NCBI GenBank assembly: GCA_945906105.1 | Contig: CAMDQO010000020.1 | Span: 1-49,775, forward strand | DNA: 49,775 bases | Source: Novosphingobium sp. Chol11 | GTDB lineage: Bacteria; Pseudomonadota; Alphaproteobacteria; Sphingomonadales; Sphingomonadaceae | Direction of reading: 5' to 3' | Part shown: one piece after another, positions 8,452 through 16,924 of the stretch | Numbering within the stretch: position 1 is the first letter of the stretch | Layout of the letters: the number at the start of each line of letters is the position of its first letter | Program-made: the position numbers and the translations under genes | The notes under the pieces: generated by a model | Told to the model about the DNA's origin: nothing | Database searches by the model: none | Seen by the model: the letters and a program-made list of their open reading frames with translations, nothing else

Positions 8452-9288
8452 ATGACTGACAAATTGCAATCAGTGCTCGAAACTAGCGAAATCAAACCGA
8501 ACATCGGATCGCTCGTGCAAAACGGCAAGCAGGACCTGCTGAGCGGCAAATATGCCGCCGAAATCCGAAGCCTGCTGGAAGAGCGCGGTGTGCTGGTGTT
8601 CCCCAAGATCAATTTCACCGATGACGAGCAGCGCCAGTTCACCGCCACGCTAGGCAATATCGCCCGCGAGCGCACCGGCGAGGATGTTTTCACCATCTCG
8701 CTCGATCCCGAGAAAACAAGCGGCGTAGAATACCTCAAAGGCTCGCTCTACTGGCACTTCGACGGCACCATGCAGCCGCTGCCGATCCTCGCCTCGATCC
8801 TCTGCGCAAAAGTGCTCTCGCCCACCGGCGGCGATACCGAATTCGCCAATACCTACGCCGCCTATGATGGCCTTTCGGATGAGCAGAAGGTCGAGCTCGA
8901 GGGCCAGTCAGCGATGCATTCGGCCTGGAATACGCTGTACTATTACGATCCCGAGCCTGAACAGGCCAAGCTCGAGATGTTCATGGATGTCGGCGACATC
9001 GAACTGCCTATAGTCTGGACGCACAAGTCCGGTCGCAAGTCGCTCGTACTCGGCTGCACTGCGCGGTACATTGTTGGCATGGATGACAAGAAGAGCGCGC
9101 GCATGCTCAATGGCCTGCGCGAATGGGCGACCAGCCCGCCGTTTCACTACACGCACAAGTGGTCGGTCGGCGACATGGTGATGTGGGACAACACCGGCAC
9201 TCTCCACCGCGCCACCCCCTATCCTCTCGACGCCGGGCGGGAATTGCACCGAACCAAGCTGGAAGGCGAAGAGCCGATCCTCGCCTGA
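8452..9288 (+). CDS. TauD/TfdA family Fe(II)/2-oxoglutarate dioxygenase
   Basis: A 278-residue enzyme with the facial triad His102 and Asp104 (WHFDGT) and distal His252 in GTLHRAT, followed about 11 residues later by an arginine for 2-oxoglutarate. TauD/TfdA enzymes hydroxylate a carbon next to a heteroatom (taurine, 2,4-D ether) and so can break ether or sulfonate links. This one cannot be assigned to either substrate. It is the last gene of the plus-strand run and faces the minus-strand MeaB gene across 67 bp. Confidence 0.88.
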   Translation: MTDKLQSVLETSEIKPNIGSLVQNGKQDLLSGKYAAEIRSLLEERGVLVFPKINFTDDEQRQFTATLGNIARERTGEDVFTISLDPEKTSGVEYLKGSLYWHFDGTMQPLPILASILCAKVLSPTGGDTEFANTYAAYDGLSDEQKVELEGQSAMHSAWNTLYYYDPEPEQAKLEMFMDVGDIELPIVWTHKSGRKSLVLGCTARYIVGMDDKKSARMLNGLREWATSPPFHYTHKWSVGDMVMWDNTGTLHRATPYPLDAGRELHRTKLEGEEPILA

Positions 9289-9355
9289 CCATCGAGCAGG
9301 TCGTCGGATGCTCTAGCGGATCATGTCACAGGTTTTGCCATTGGCGAAGTCGAAA

Positions 9356-10243
9356 TCAGGGGAGTGAGGCATCGTTGAGCTTCCCGAGAATGAAGCTGAA
9401 AGCGCTGGCCATCGAGGCCTCGCTCAAGTCGCATGTGTTCTGGTCAATAATCGCGTCGATACGGCGCATGAGCGTGGACCGTAGATGATGATCCCTCCGC
9501 GCCTGGACGAGATCGTGCATCTGTGCGGCTTCCAGGCTCGCGTCGATCGCGTCGGCCAGTTCGGTCACACCGCGATTGTCGGTGGCCGATGTCAGGATCA
9601 CCCGGGGTGTCCATCCGGCCTGTTGGCTGCGCCACCCGGCCATTGTGCGCAGTTCGACCGCAAGCCGGTCGGCACCCGGCAAGTCAGCCTTATTGATCAC
9701 GTAGATGTCGGCCATTTCCATAATGCCCGCCTTCATTGCTTGGATCGTGTCGCCCGACTCTGGTATCAGAACCAGCACGAAGGCGTCGACCAGGTTCTTC
9801 GCCGTGTAGCTTACCTGGCCGACGCCCACGGTTTCAAGGATCAACCTGTCGAACCCGGCCTGGTCGAACGCGTCGAGAAGCGCGGCGATGTTGGGGCACA
9901 GGCCGTCTTCCGACACGCTGCTGGCCAGTGAACGGATGAAAAGATTGAGGTTCTCTGCGGCTTCTTCCATACGGATGCGGTCGCCCAGCAGCGAGCCGCC
10001 CGAAACCGGGCTGGTCGGATCGATGGCGAGAACGCCGACGCGCTCATCCGCCGAAGTCCAATGCCGGGCCAGGCGGGCGATCAGGCTGCTCTTGCCCGCA
10101 CCTGGCGGTCCTGTAATGCCAATGCGCCGTGTGGATCCGCCAAAGCCGATGGTTTCCTCCATCGCCTCACTGGCGAATAGGCGCGCTCGCCGCGTCAGTT
10201 CGCGGGCCAGATCTCTTCGCCAATGTGGATTATCGGCCAGCAT
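9356..10243 (-). CDS. meaB: MeaB/ArgK-type GTPase chaperone of the B12 acyl-CoA mutase
   Basis: A 295-residue G3E-family GTPase. The P-loop GPPGAGKSS is at residues 45-53, a DPTSPVSGGSLLGDR block follows as in MeaB, then ETVGVGQ and NKAD. MeaB guards the loading and reactivation of adenosylcobalamin in methylmalonyl-CoA mutase. I start it at the ATG at 10243, which overlaps the stop of the CoA-transferase by 14 bp; the longer frame has no family similarity. Its place as last gene of the mutase operon strongly supports the role. It serves the mutase pair encoded at 11366-13386. Confidence 0.93.
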   Translation of the reverse strand: MLADNPHWRRDLARELTRRARLFASEAMEETIGFGGSTRRIGITGPPGAGKSSLIARLARHWTSADERVGVLAIDPTSPVSGGSLLGDRIRMEEAAENLNLFIRSLASSVSEDGLCPNIAALLDAFDQAGFDRLILETVGVGQVSYTAKNLVDAFVLVLIPESGDTIQAMKAGIMEMADIYVINKADLPGADRLAVELRTMAGWRSQQAGWTPRVILTSATDNRGVTELADAIDASLEAAQMHDLVQARRDHHLRSTLMRRIDAIIDQNTCDLSEASMASAFSFILGKLNDASLP

Positions 10244-11369
10244 TGAGCAGATCCTCGACCAGCGCCTGATCGCCACCGAGGCGCGGAGGCAAGGATGGAG
10301 CGGCGGGATAATCGTCAACCTTGATCGGATTGCCGACAAAACGCATGGTCTGTCCGTTCGCCCCGACCGAGACGATCATGGAGCGCGCCGCGACATGACC
10401 GCTTTCCAGCGCCTCTTCCAGTGTGCCGACCGCTGCAACGACGATGCCGAGTGGTTGCAGAAGGCTGACCCATTGCTCTGCCGTGCGCAGCGCCAGCTCG
10501 CGCTGAATGCTTTCAACGACGACTGTGCGGTTTTCGCTGCGCGCCGCCATCGTGGCGAAGCGCGGATCGCTCAACCAGTCAGGCTGCCTGGCGGCTTCGG
10601 CGAAAGTTCGCCAGAAATTGTCGTGGGTGATAAACAGAGCGATGTGTCCGTCGGCGCAGGCGAATATCTGTGCTGGGACGAAGAAGTTGTGCGCGCCGCC
10701 GGGCGCACGTTCCGGGCGTTCCCCGCCGTTGAGCCACGCTGCCGCCAGATAGTTCTGTTGCGAGAGCAGCGCGTCGTAGAGTGCCACGTCCACTTGTCCG
10801 CCCTTACGTTCGACTAGCTTGGCGAGCAGACCGATTGCGGCCATCATACCGCCTGTATTGTCAACCACCGAATAACCGGCGCGAACCGGTGGACCGCCGG
10901 GATCCCCGGCCAGCATCATCACGCCGACCATGGCCTGAATGATGTAGTCATATGCCGGCAGCTCGCTGAACGGGCCGTGCAGTCCGAACCCGGTGAGCGC
11001 GACGCAAACCAGCTCGGGATTGATCGCGCGGAGTCGGTCATAGGTCAGCCCCAGCTTGCGAATTGCGGCAGGCCGTAGATTGGTGACGAGCGCGTGCGAA
11101 GTCGCGGCGAGCGCCTCGAAGCCGGCGCGGCCCGCGGGCGTGGTCAAGTCTAGCAAGACCGACTTCTTGTTCCGGTTGAGGCTGGCAAAGTAGATATTGT
11201 GTCCGGCAATCGTTTGGCGCCCGGTTTCCCGGGCGATGTCGCCGCTGCCAGTCTCGATCTTGATCACTTCCGCACCGAGGTCGGCCAGCAGCATCCCACA
11301 GTAGGGGCCCGCCAGCATATGGCAAACTTCCAGCACGCGAATGCCCGCCAGCGGGCCGGGCTGACTCAC
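10230..11369 (-). CDS. Class III (CaiB/BaiF) CoA-transferase
   Basis: A 379-residue family III CoA-transferase. Typical blocks are visible: GPYCGMLLADLGAEVIKIE near the N-terminus, SLNRNKKSV, and the catalytic aspartate Asp141 in PAYDYIIQAM. These enzymes move CoA from a donor such as succinyl-CoA onto a carboxylic acid. The start is GTG, sharing GTGA with the stop of the mutase small subunit, so the two are translationally coupled. The context suggests it makes the CoA ester that the mutase rearranges, or regenerates CoA from its product. The acid is unknown. Confidence 0.9.
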   Translation of the reverse strand: MSQPGPLAGIRVLEVCHMLAGPYCGMLLADLGAEVIKIETGSGDIARETGRQTIAGHNIYFASLNRNKKSVLLDLTTPAGRAGFEALAATSHALVTNLRPAAIRKLGLTYDRLRAINPELVCVALTGFGLHGPFSELPAYDYIIQAMVGVMMLAGDPGGPPVRAGYSVVDNTGGMMAAIGLLAKLVERKGGQVDVALYDALLSQQNYLAAAWLNGGERPERAPGGAHNFFVPAQIFACADGHIALFITHDNFWRTFAEAARQPDWLSDPRFATMAARSENRTVVVESIQRELALRTAEQWVSLLQPLGIVVAAVGTLEEALESGHVAARSMIVSVGANGQTMRFVGNPIKVDDYPAAPSLPPRLGGDQALVEDLLNAGR

Positions 11370-11764
11370 CCCAGCTTCTCCGCCAGCGACGACACCACGT
11401 CGTTAAGTTTCATTTCTGCGGTGTAGATGGCTGCGATGCCCAAATCCTTCAGGCCTTGATGATCCTCAGCGGGGATGGTGCCGCCAAGGAAAACCTTGAT
11501 GTCAGTGCCGCCCAGCCTGCGCAGAGCATCCATCGTGGCAGCCACCAGCGCGTTGTGGCTGCCCGAGAGGATCGAGAGGCCGAGCGCGTCGGCACCCTCG
11601 TCTATCGCGACGCGGGCGATGTAGTCAGGCGTTTTTCTGAGACCCGTATAGATGACGTCCGCGCCCGCATCACGCAGGGTGAGGGAAATGATCTTGGCGC
11701 CGACATCGTGCCCATCGAGGCCGGGCTTGGCGATGACGATGCGCTTTCCATGCAGTTTGCTCAT
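11366..11764 (-). CDS. B12-binding small subunit of acyl-CoA mutase
   Basis: A 132-residue cobalamin-binding domain as a separate subunit. It has the base-off/His-on signature DGHDVG (residues 17-22), then LSGS and GGTI in the expected order. It would pair with the large subunit encoded just upstream (stop at 11776, 11 bp gap). The start is the ATG at 11764; a longer open frame upstream lies inside the large-subunit gene and is a shadow. Split subunits are the rule in isobutyryl- and 2-hydroxyisobutyryl-CoA mutases and in archaeal methylmalonyl-CoA mutases, but less common for bacterial methylmalonyl-CoA mutase. Confidence 0.95.
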   Translation of the reverse strand: MSKLHGKRIVIAKPGLDGHDVGAKIISLTLRDAGADVIYTGLRKTPDYIARVAIDEGADALGLSILSGSHNALVAATMDALRRLGGTDIKVFLGGTIPAEDHQGLKDLGIAAIYTAEMKLNDVVSSLAEKLG

Positions 11765-11775
11765 CGGATGGCTCC

Positions 11776-13386
11776 TTACAATCTCACCGGTTCGGCGAAT
11801 TCGCCCCAGCAGTCTTTCAGCGTGGTGACCATCTCGCCGACGGTGGCATAGGCGTGGCAGCACTCGACGAGTGACGACATGACATTGACTGCGGGCGTGC
11901 GGGCTGCGGCTTCTAGGGCGGCAAGTGCGGATGCGACCTTGGCCTGGTCGCGGGTCTTGCGCAGGGTCATCAGGCGTTCGCGGATGCGCGCCTCGGTGGT
12001 AGGATCGGACTTGAATACTTCTCCGTAGTCGACTGCGCTGCTGTCCTGGTGGGCGAAGTAGTTTTCGCCAACGACGACTGTTTCGCCCGAATCCTTCTTC
12101 CGTTTGCGGGCCAAGGCTGCCTCGGCGATCCTCATCTGGAGATAGCCGTCCTCGATTGCTTTTTCGACTCCGCCATAGGTGTCGAGGCTGGCCATGACCT
12201 TGAGGATTTCCTCTTCCGTTTTGTCGGTCAGCCATTCGACATAATGGCTACCACCGAGTGGATCGACCGATTTGCCGACGCCTGATTCATGGGCGATAAT
12301 CTGCTGTGTACGAAGCGCGATCTCGGCCGAGAATTCGGTCGGGATCTGGAATGCCTCGTCATATGCACAGGTGAAGATCGATTGCGCGCCGCCCATTACG
12401 GCGGCCATTGTTTCGATTGAGACGCGAGCAATGTTATTGTACGGCTGGACGCCGGTCAGCGAAGAGCCACCGCAGACCACGCCAAAGCGGAACATCTGCG
12501 CTTTTTCGTCGGTGATGCCGTAGCGCTCCTTCATCAGCCTTGCCCAGATGCGGCGGCCGGCGCGGAACTTCGCCACTTCCTCGAACAGGTCCATGTGGAC
12601 GTAGAAGAAGAACGACAGGCGCTTGGCGAAGGAATTGGCATCCGCCCCGTGGCGCAACAATTCATCAACGTAAGCCAGACCGTTGGCCAGCGTATAAGCC
12701 ATTTCCTCAACCGCCGAGCAGCCCGCGTCACGCACGTGCGCGCCGGCGATGGAGATCGGATTGAAGCGAGGGGTTTCCTTGTTGGAAAACAGTATTGTGT
12801 CGGCGATCAGCCGCATCGACGGCCGCACCGGGAAGATCCAGGTGCCTCTTGCGACATATTCCTTGAGGATGTCGTTCTGAATCGTGCCGGTCAGTTTTTC
12901 GCGCGGCACGCCCTGCTTGTCTGCCACCGCGACATACATCGCATAGATGATCGCGGCGGTGCCGTTGATGGTGAAGCTGGTGGAAATCCTCGACAGGTCC
13001 AGGTCGCGGAATACTGTCTCCGCTTCAGTGAGGCTGAACATCGAGACGCCGACCTTGCCGACTTCGCCCAGTGACATCACGTCGTCGGGGTCGTAGCCAC
13101 ACTGGGTTGGCAGGTCGAGTGCCACCGAAAGGCCTGTTGTACCGTTGTCCAGCAGGAACTTGTAACGCTCGTTGGTTTCCTCAGCACTACCGAAGCCCGA
13201 ATACTGGCGGAAGGTCCATAGCTTGCTGCGGTAGCCGGTAGGGAAGATGCCACGGGTGAACGGATATTGACCAGGCGCTTCCGTGCCTTCCGGCGCGATG
13301 AAGGCGGGGATCGGCACACCGAATGAGGTTTCGGACCTGGGATGCGGGGGCTGGTTCAGCCCGCTGTCGAGCGTTTCGATGCTCAT
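11776..13386 (-). CDS. Acyl-CoA mutase large subunit (methylmalonyl-CoA mutase family)
   Basis: A 536-residue TIM-barrel subunit of an adenosylcobalamin-dependent carbon-skeleton mutase. Aligned by eye to the Propionibacterium enzyme, Tyr62 (in FRQYSGF) matches Tyr89 and Arg180 (in EYVARGTW) matches Arg207, the pair that holds the free carboxylate of methylmalonyl-CoA. Isobutyryl- and 2-hydroxyisobutyryl-CoA mutases have Phe or Ile with Gln there. The radical-stabilising Tyr243, however, is Ala216 here (AGAHVRDAG), while His217 keeps His244. That should widen the pocket. I infer a dicarboxylic acyl-CoA substrate larger than methylmalonyl-CoA. The start overlaps the stop of the preceding crotonase by ATGA. 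Confidence 0.93.
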   Translation of the reverse strand: MSIETLDSGLNQPPHPRSETSFGVPIPAFIAPEGTEAPGQYPFTRGIFPTGYRSKLWTFRQYSGFGSAEETNERYKFLLDNGTTGLSVALDLPTQCGYDPDDVMSLGEVGKVGVSMFSLTEAETVFRDLDLSRISTSFTINGTAAIIYAMYVAVADKQGVPREKLTGTIQNDILKEYVARGTWIFPVRPSMRLIADTILFSNKETPRFNPISIAGAHVRDAGCSAVEEMAYTLANGLAYVDELLRHGADANSFAKRLSFFFYVHMDLFEEVAKFRAGRRIWARLMKERYGITDEKAQMFRFGVVCGGSSLTGVQPYNNIARVSIETMAAVMGGAQSIFTCAYDEAFQIPTEFSAEIALRTQQIIAHESGVGKSVDPLGGSHYVEWLTDKTEEEILKVMASLDTYGGVEKAIEDGYLQMRIAEAALARKRKKDSGETVVVGENYFAHQDSSAVDYGEVFKSDPTTEARIRERLMTLRKTRDQAKVASALAALEAAARTPAVNVMSSLVECCHAYATVGEMVTTLKDCWGEFAEPVRL

Positions 13387-14168
13387 TTGCTCTTCCTTTC
13401 GAGGGCGTCAACGGCGGTCCAGTGATCCTCGTGAGCCCAGACTTCACCGAAATGGTGGGTTTCGACTGTGTCCATCTCGCCGCGTCCCTGTCCTCGCGAA
13501 CCGTTCGCTATCGCCTTGTAGGCACGCGTCACCTGGCGGGGATGGCGGGCGAAGGGTGCGACCTGTTCGGCGAACCAGGCATCGAAATCCTCGCCTTCCG
13601 GGCAGGCGAGGTCGATCACGCCTATGGCCTGTGCCTCGGCGGCGTCGAGCGTGGCAGCGGTAGCCATCAGGCGCATGGCTCTCGCGGGGCCAATGACACG
13701 GACGAGGTCGTTGCCACCACCCCACGATGGCGAGATGGCAAGCCTGCCGTGAATGAAGCCGATCTTCACATGCGCCGCAGCATAGCGCTGGTCGCAGGCC
13801 AACGCGAGCTCAGCTCCGCCGCCGAGCGCCAGTCCGTTGAGGCGGGCGATGACCGGCACGGGAAACATGCGAATGGCGTCGAGCGCGGCCTTGCCGTGCC
13901 GGGAAAACGCTTCGGCGTCCTCGCGGCTGTGGTATCCCGCCAGTTCACCCAGATCTCCGCCCGAGGCAAAGGCCTTGTCGCCCGCACCGGTCATCACGGC
14001 GACGCGAAGCCGCTCGTCTCCGGCCAGTTCGGTAAAGATCCGTTGGATCGAAGCGAGCACGCCGAGTGAGAGCGGATTGCGCTTTTCCAGTCGGTCGATC
14101 GTGACGGTCATCACACCGCATTCTATGGTGTGACGAAGGTCGTCGGAAGGGGTGAAATGAAGTGTCAT
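13383..14168 (-). CDS. Crotonase-fold protein, ethylmalonyl-CoA decarboxylase (ECHDC1)-like
   Basis: A 261-residue crotonase. It keeps the oxyanion segment GGDLGEL and LGGGAELALACD, so one of the two catalytic glutamates of enoyl-CoA hydratase is present, but the second falls on a glycine. The following stretch, KIGFIH then ISPSWGGG, closely recalls animal ECHDC1 (KIRFVH, IIPSWGG), which decarboxylates ethyl- and methylmalonyl-CoA. I therefore favour an alkylmalonyl-CoA decarboxylase over a hydratase. The similarity is from memory. It overlaps the mutase large-subunit start, and such a decarboxylase would act directly on an alkylmalonyl-CoA made by the mutase. Confidence 0.8.
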   Translation of the reverse strand: MTLHFTPSDDLRHTIECGVMTVTIDRLEKRNPLSLGVLASIQRIFTELAGDERLRVAVMTGAGDKAFASGGDLGELAGYHSREDAEAFSRHGKAALDAIRMFPVPVIARLNGLALGGGAELALACDQRYAAAHVKIGFIHGRLAISPSWGGGNDLVRVIGPARAMRLMATAATLDAAEAQAIGVIDLACPEGEDFDAWFAEQVAPFARHPRQVTRAYKAIANGSRGQGRGEMDTVETHHFGEVWAHEDHWTAVDALERKSK

Positions 14169-14185
14169 GTGGTGTTCCGCGTCCC

Positions 14186-14938
14186 TCAGGCTTGCCCAGC
14201 AAGGCCAAGCTCCAGCAGGCTAAACTTAGCGCGCTTAAGGGCTAGCGCGAGATCATCGCATCGGGGGTCAATCCGGTGGCTGGGTCCGGCGACGGCAAGA
14301 CCATAAAGTTCATTGTTGAGGCTGATTGGCACGGCGAGCGCGCTCACATCTGCGACGTTTTCGCCGCGCGTCATGAAATAGCCGCGCTGCCTGCCGGCAT
14401 TGAGGTCCGTCGTGAGCGACTGAGGATCGGTAATTGTATTGCTGGTGACTTTCGGTACCGGATGCTCGGCGAGCCATTGTGCTATGTCGACCGGCTTCAT
14501 CATCGCCAGCATCGACTTGCCGATGCAGGTCGAATGGAGAGGCTTGGTGTCACCCGCGCGTGCGCTGTAACGGATCACTTCGGGACTCTCGAGCACGTCG
14601 AGATAAACGATGACGTCCTTCTGTCGCTTACCCAGGATCACGGTTTCGCGCGTCGTATCGCGCAAATTTTCCATGATCGGTTCCACGCGCTGCAGCAGCG
14701 GATCATGGGCCAGGATCGTCACGCCCATGTCGTGCAGACGTCGCGTCGGGTAAATATCCTTACGACGCCCGGACTGGTAGAGATAAGACCGTTTGAGCAG
14801 CGTATGCACCAGGTTGTGGCAGGTGCTTGAGGGAATACCGCAGAAATAGGCCAGTTCCTTGAGCGACAGTGGACGCCGTTCGCGCTCGAACAGCTCCAGA
14901 ATAGCTAAGGCGCGATCGACGCTGCCGGACTCGGACAT
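14186..14938 (-). CDS. IclR family transcriptional regulator
   Basis: A 250-residue regulator: winged helix at about residues 5-65 (with IPSSTCHNLVHTL as recognition region) and an IclR-type effector domain with THSTCIGKS-like HSTCIGKSMLAM and the VSALAVP block. IclR proteins regulate catabolic operons in response to a pathway intermediate. The start at 14938 follows AGAGGAGCAGTG; a longer frame to 14992 lacks such a site. It is 17 bp upstream of the crotonase gene in the same direction, so it likely heads and controls the mutase operon. The AT-rich region before it is the probable operator region. Confidence 0.9.
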   Translation of the reverse strand: MSESGSVDRALAILELFERERRPLSLKELAYFCGIPSSTCHNLVHTLLKRSYLYQSGRRKDIYPTRRLHDMGVTILAHDPLLQRVEPIMENLRDTTRETVILGKRQKDVIVYLDVLESPEVIRYSARAGDTKPLHSTCIGKSMLAMMKPVDIAQWLAEHPVPKVTSNTITDPQSLTTDLNAGRQRGYFMTRGENVADVSALAVPISLNNELYGLAVAGPSHRIDPRCDDLALALKRAKFSLLELGLAGQA

Positions 14939-15342
14939 CACTGCTCCTCTGGTTCGTGCTTTCGCCTGATTGATGCCGAGGGATGGCATCAATCAGCATC
15001 CGCGGCAAGCATAATTCATATATACGATCTATAATCCTGATATCTGTCACGACTTTTATGGTTATGGAGTCGTGCGATGCCCCCTTTACTCAGCTGCCTA
15101 GAGACATAGGTGGATACAAACCGGCGGCGATGACAAGAAACGGGCGCGTGAACGTGATGCCGTTCATTCGGCCTCACGGAGTAAATCAACCCTTCGACAA
15201 GCTCGGGGATAAGGGATTTGGTATGGCTCAGATATTTTGCACAAAGCTCGAGATTTCGCGAGTTGGAACCTTGGGTCTATATGAGAAGAGTGACGCCCGG
15301 CCATTCAACGGTTTCTAAGGGTTTCGCGAAGTAACGGAGGCC
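14939..15342. other. Intergenic region before the IclR operon
   Basis: About 400 bp between the IclR start and the stop of the aldehyde dehydrogenase gene (both minus strand). The part nearest IclR (15008-15050) is AT-rich with repeated TATA/ATAT runs in a GC-rich genome, so it probably carries the IclR promoter. An open frame at 14983-15318 on the plus strand has no family likeness or ribosome binding site. At 15190-15208 lies a degenerate copy of a CCCTTCGACAAGCTC-type element, a repeat I recall as frequent in sphingomonad genomes. Confidence 0.5.
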
Positions 15343-16797
15343 TCACAGGCGTATGGTTACGCATTTCAGATGCGTATATTGGCGCAAGGCTTCCAATCCT
15401 TTTTCGCGACCGTATCCGCTCTTCTTGTACCCTCCGAAGGGCGTTTCCACCCCGCCGGCGAAATATTCGTTCACATAAATCTGACCGGCCTCGATCTCTG
15501 CGGCCAAGCGATGTGCGCGTTTCAGATTGCTTGTCCAGATGCAGGCGGCCAGGCCGTATTCGCTGTCATTGGCGAGTTGAACGGCCTCGGCCTCGCTGTC
15601 GAACGGCATGACCACCAGCATGGGGCCGAAGACTTCCTCTTTCACAAGGATATTATCGGCCTCCTCGGTCACGAAAATAGCCGGCGGTATGAACCTGTCC
15701 TGCAAATGTTTGGGCAGGGGTGCGGCATGGAACTGACCGCTGCTGTCGCTCGCCGCCGTCTGATAGATCGCCCGGACCCTGGCATGCTGAGCCTCCGTGA
15801 TGATCGGGCCGATCAGGTCATCCTCACCCGGCCCGACCCTAAGCGCGGCGATCCTTTGCCGCAGTCCCTCCACGAAAGTCTCGAAGATGCTGCGCTCCAC
15901 CAGACAGCGCGATCCGGCTGAGCATGCCTGCCCGGCATAGAGGGTAAATCCCCTTATCACGCCATCGAGCGCCAGTTCCAAATCGGCATCATCAAAGACC
16001 AGATTCGGTGACTTGCCGCCGAGTTCCAGACTCAACGGCAGAATCCTATCGGCGGCAATTTGGCCAATCTCCCGTGCTGCGCGCAACGATCCTGTAAAGG
16101 CAATCTTGCGCACATCGGGATGGGCGACAAGCACGGCTCCCACCTCAGGCCCGGTGCCAGTAACCACATTGAGCACACCTCGAGGCAGGCTTGCATCTTT
16201 TGTGGCAGTCTGGGCAAGTAGCAGCAGTGATACCGAAGTGAATTCGGAAGGTTTGACGACAACCGTGTTGCCGACCGCCAGCGCCGGTGCGATGCCGCGA
16301 GCAGCTTGGTTGATCGGCGCGTTCCACGGAAGGATCAGGCCGACGACGCCATAGGGCTCACGCATGGTGTATGAATGATAGTCTTCGCCAAGCCCCAGGA
16401 CTTCGCCGCAAGCCATCTCGACCAGCCCGGCGTAATACTCGAAATAGCGGGCAGCAATTTCGACATCCCCAGCCGCCTGACTGCGCGTCTTGCCGGTCTC
16501 AATCTGCTCGATTGCAGTGAAGAGATCGGCTTGCTCACGAATCACACTTGCGATTTTGCCAAGTATTCGGCCGCGCTCCACCGGCCTCAGCACGCGCCAT
16601 GATTGCTGGCTACGGCGAGCGGACTGTGCGGCCATGTCTACATCCATTGCGGTGCCGCGGGCGATATTGAAGCTGGCCTCACCAGTGCGCGGATCCCGCT
16701 CGCGCAAGCGTTCGCCGCTGCTCCCTACGGTGAAATTGCCATCGACGAAATGCTGCCATTCGCGCCCCAAGATATCTGATTCAATTTCGATCATCAT
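15343..16797 (-). CDS. NAD(P)-dependent aldehyde dehydrogenase
   Basis: A 484-residue aldehyde dehydrogenase with LELGGKSP (catalytic general-base glutamate) and GQACSAGSRC containing the nucleophilic cysteine, plus the EEVFGP and PFGGYKKSG blocks. It is a normal full-length family member of the broad betaine/aromatic aldehyde group. In this cluster it could oxidise the aromatic aldehyde released by the NahE-like aldolase (salicylaldehyde type) or 2-hydroxymuconic semialdehyde from XylE. Sequence alone does not separate these. It is divergent from the SMP-30 gene, with a CTAG palindrome between them. Confidence 0.92.
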   Translation of the reverse strand: MMIEIESDILGREWQHFVDGNFTVGSSGERLRERDPRTGEASFNIARGTAMDVDMAAQSARRSQQSWRVLRPVERGRILGKIASVIREQADLFTAIEQIETGKTRSQAAGDVEIAARYFEYYAGLVEMACGEVLGLGEDYHSYTMREPYGVVGLILPWNAPINQAARGIAPALAVGNTVVVKPSEFTSVSLLLLAQTATKDASLPRGVLNVVTGTGPEVGAVLVAHPDVRKIAFTGSLRAAREIGQIAADRILPLSLELGGKSPNLVFDDADLELALDGVIRGFTLYAGQACSAGSRCLVERSIFETFVEGLRQRIAALRVGPGEDDLIGPIITEAQHARVRAIYQTAASDSSGQFHAAPLPKHLQDRFIPPAIFVTEEADNILVKEEVFGPMLVVMPFDSEAEAVQLANDSEYGLAACIWTSNLKRAHRLAAEIEAGQIYVNEYFAGGVETPFGGYKKSGYGREKGLEALRQYTHLKCVTIRL

Positions 16798-16866
16798 GCT
16801 GCATTCTGCCCGGATGGATGGCGAAGAAACTTTGCCGATAACTATAGCTTGATCGCTTCGAGTTGA

Positions 16867-16878
16867 CTAGAACGCTAG
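16867..16878. promoter_or_regulatory. CTAG palindrome between aldehyde dehydrogenase and SMP-30 genes
   Basis: The 12-mer CTAGAACGCTAG lies in the 127-bp divergent spacer, 70 bp from the aldehyde dehydrogenase start and 46 bp from the SMP-30 start. It is one of a set of similar 12-mers (consensus CTARNATNYTAG) at several promoters of the window. It deviates at one central position. It is a candidate operator shared by the cluster. Confidence 0.5.
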
Positions 16879-16924
16879 TAGGTTAGAAACATGCTGCAAG
16901 TCGTTTATTGGTTGGGAGAGTGGA

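Noticed and set aside
11776..13386. 2-hydroxyisobutyryl-CoA mutase (HcmA)
   Set aside because: The split subunits, MeaB and cluster setting fit, but the substrate-binding pair is Tyr/Arg, not Ile/Gln, so a monocarboxylic substrate is unlikely.
15190..15208. REP-like element CCCTTCGACAAGCTC
   Set aside because: It resembles a repeat I recall from sphingomonad genomes, but only one degenerate copy was seen in this window, so it is not called as a separate repeat feature.
14983..15318. Plus-strand frame of 111 codons before the IclR gene
   Set aside because: No family likeness and no ribosome binding site; it spans the AT-rich promoter region.
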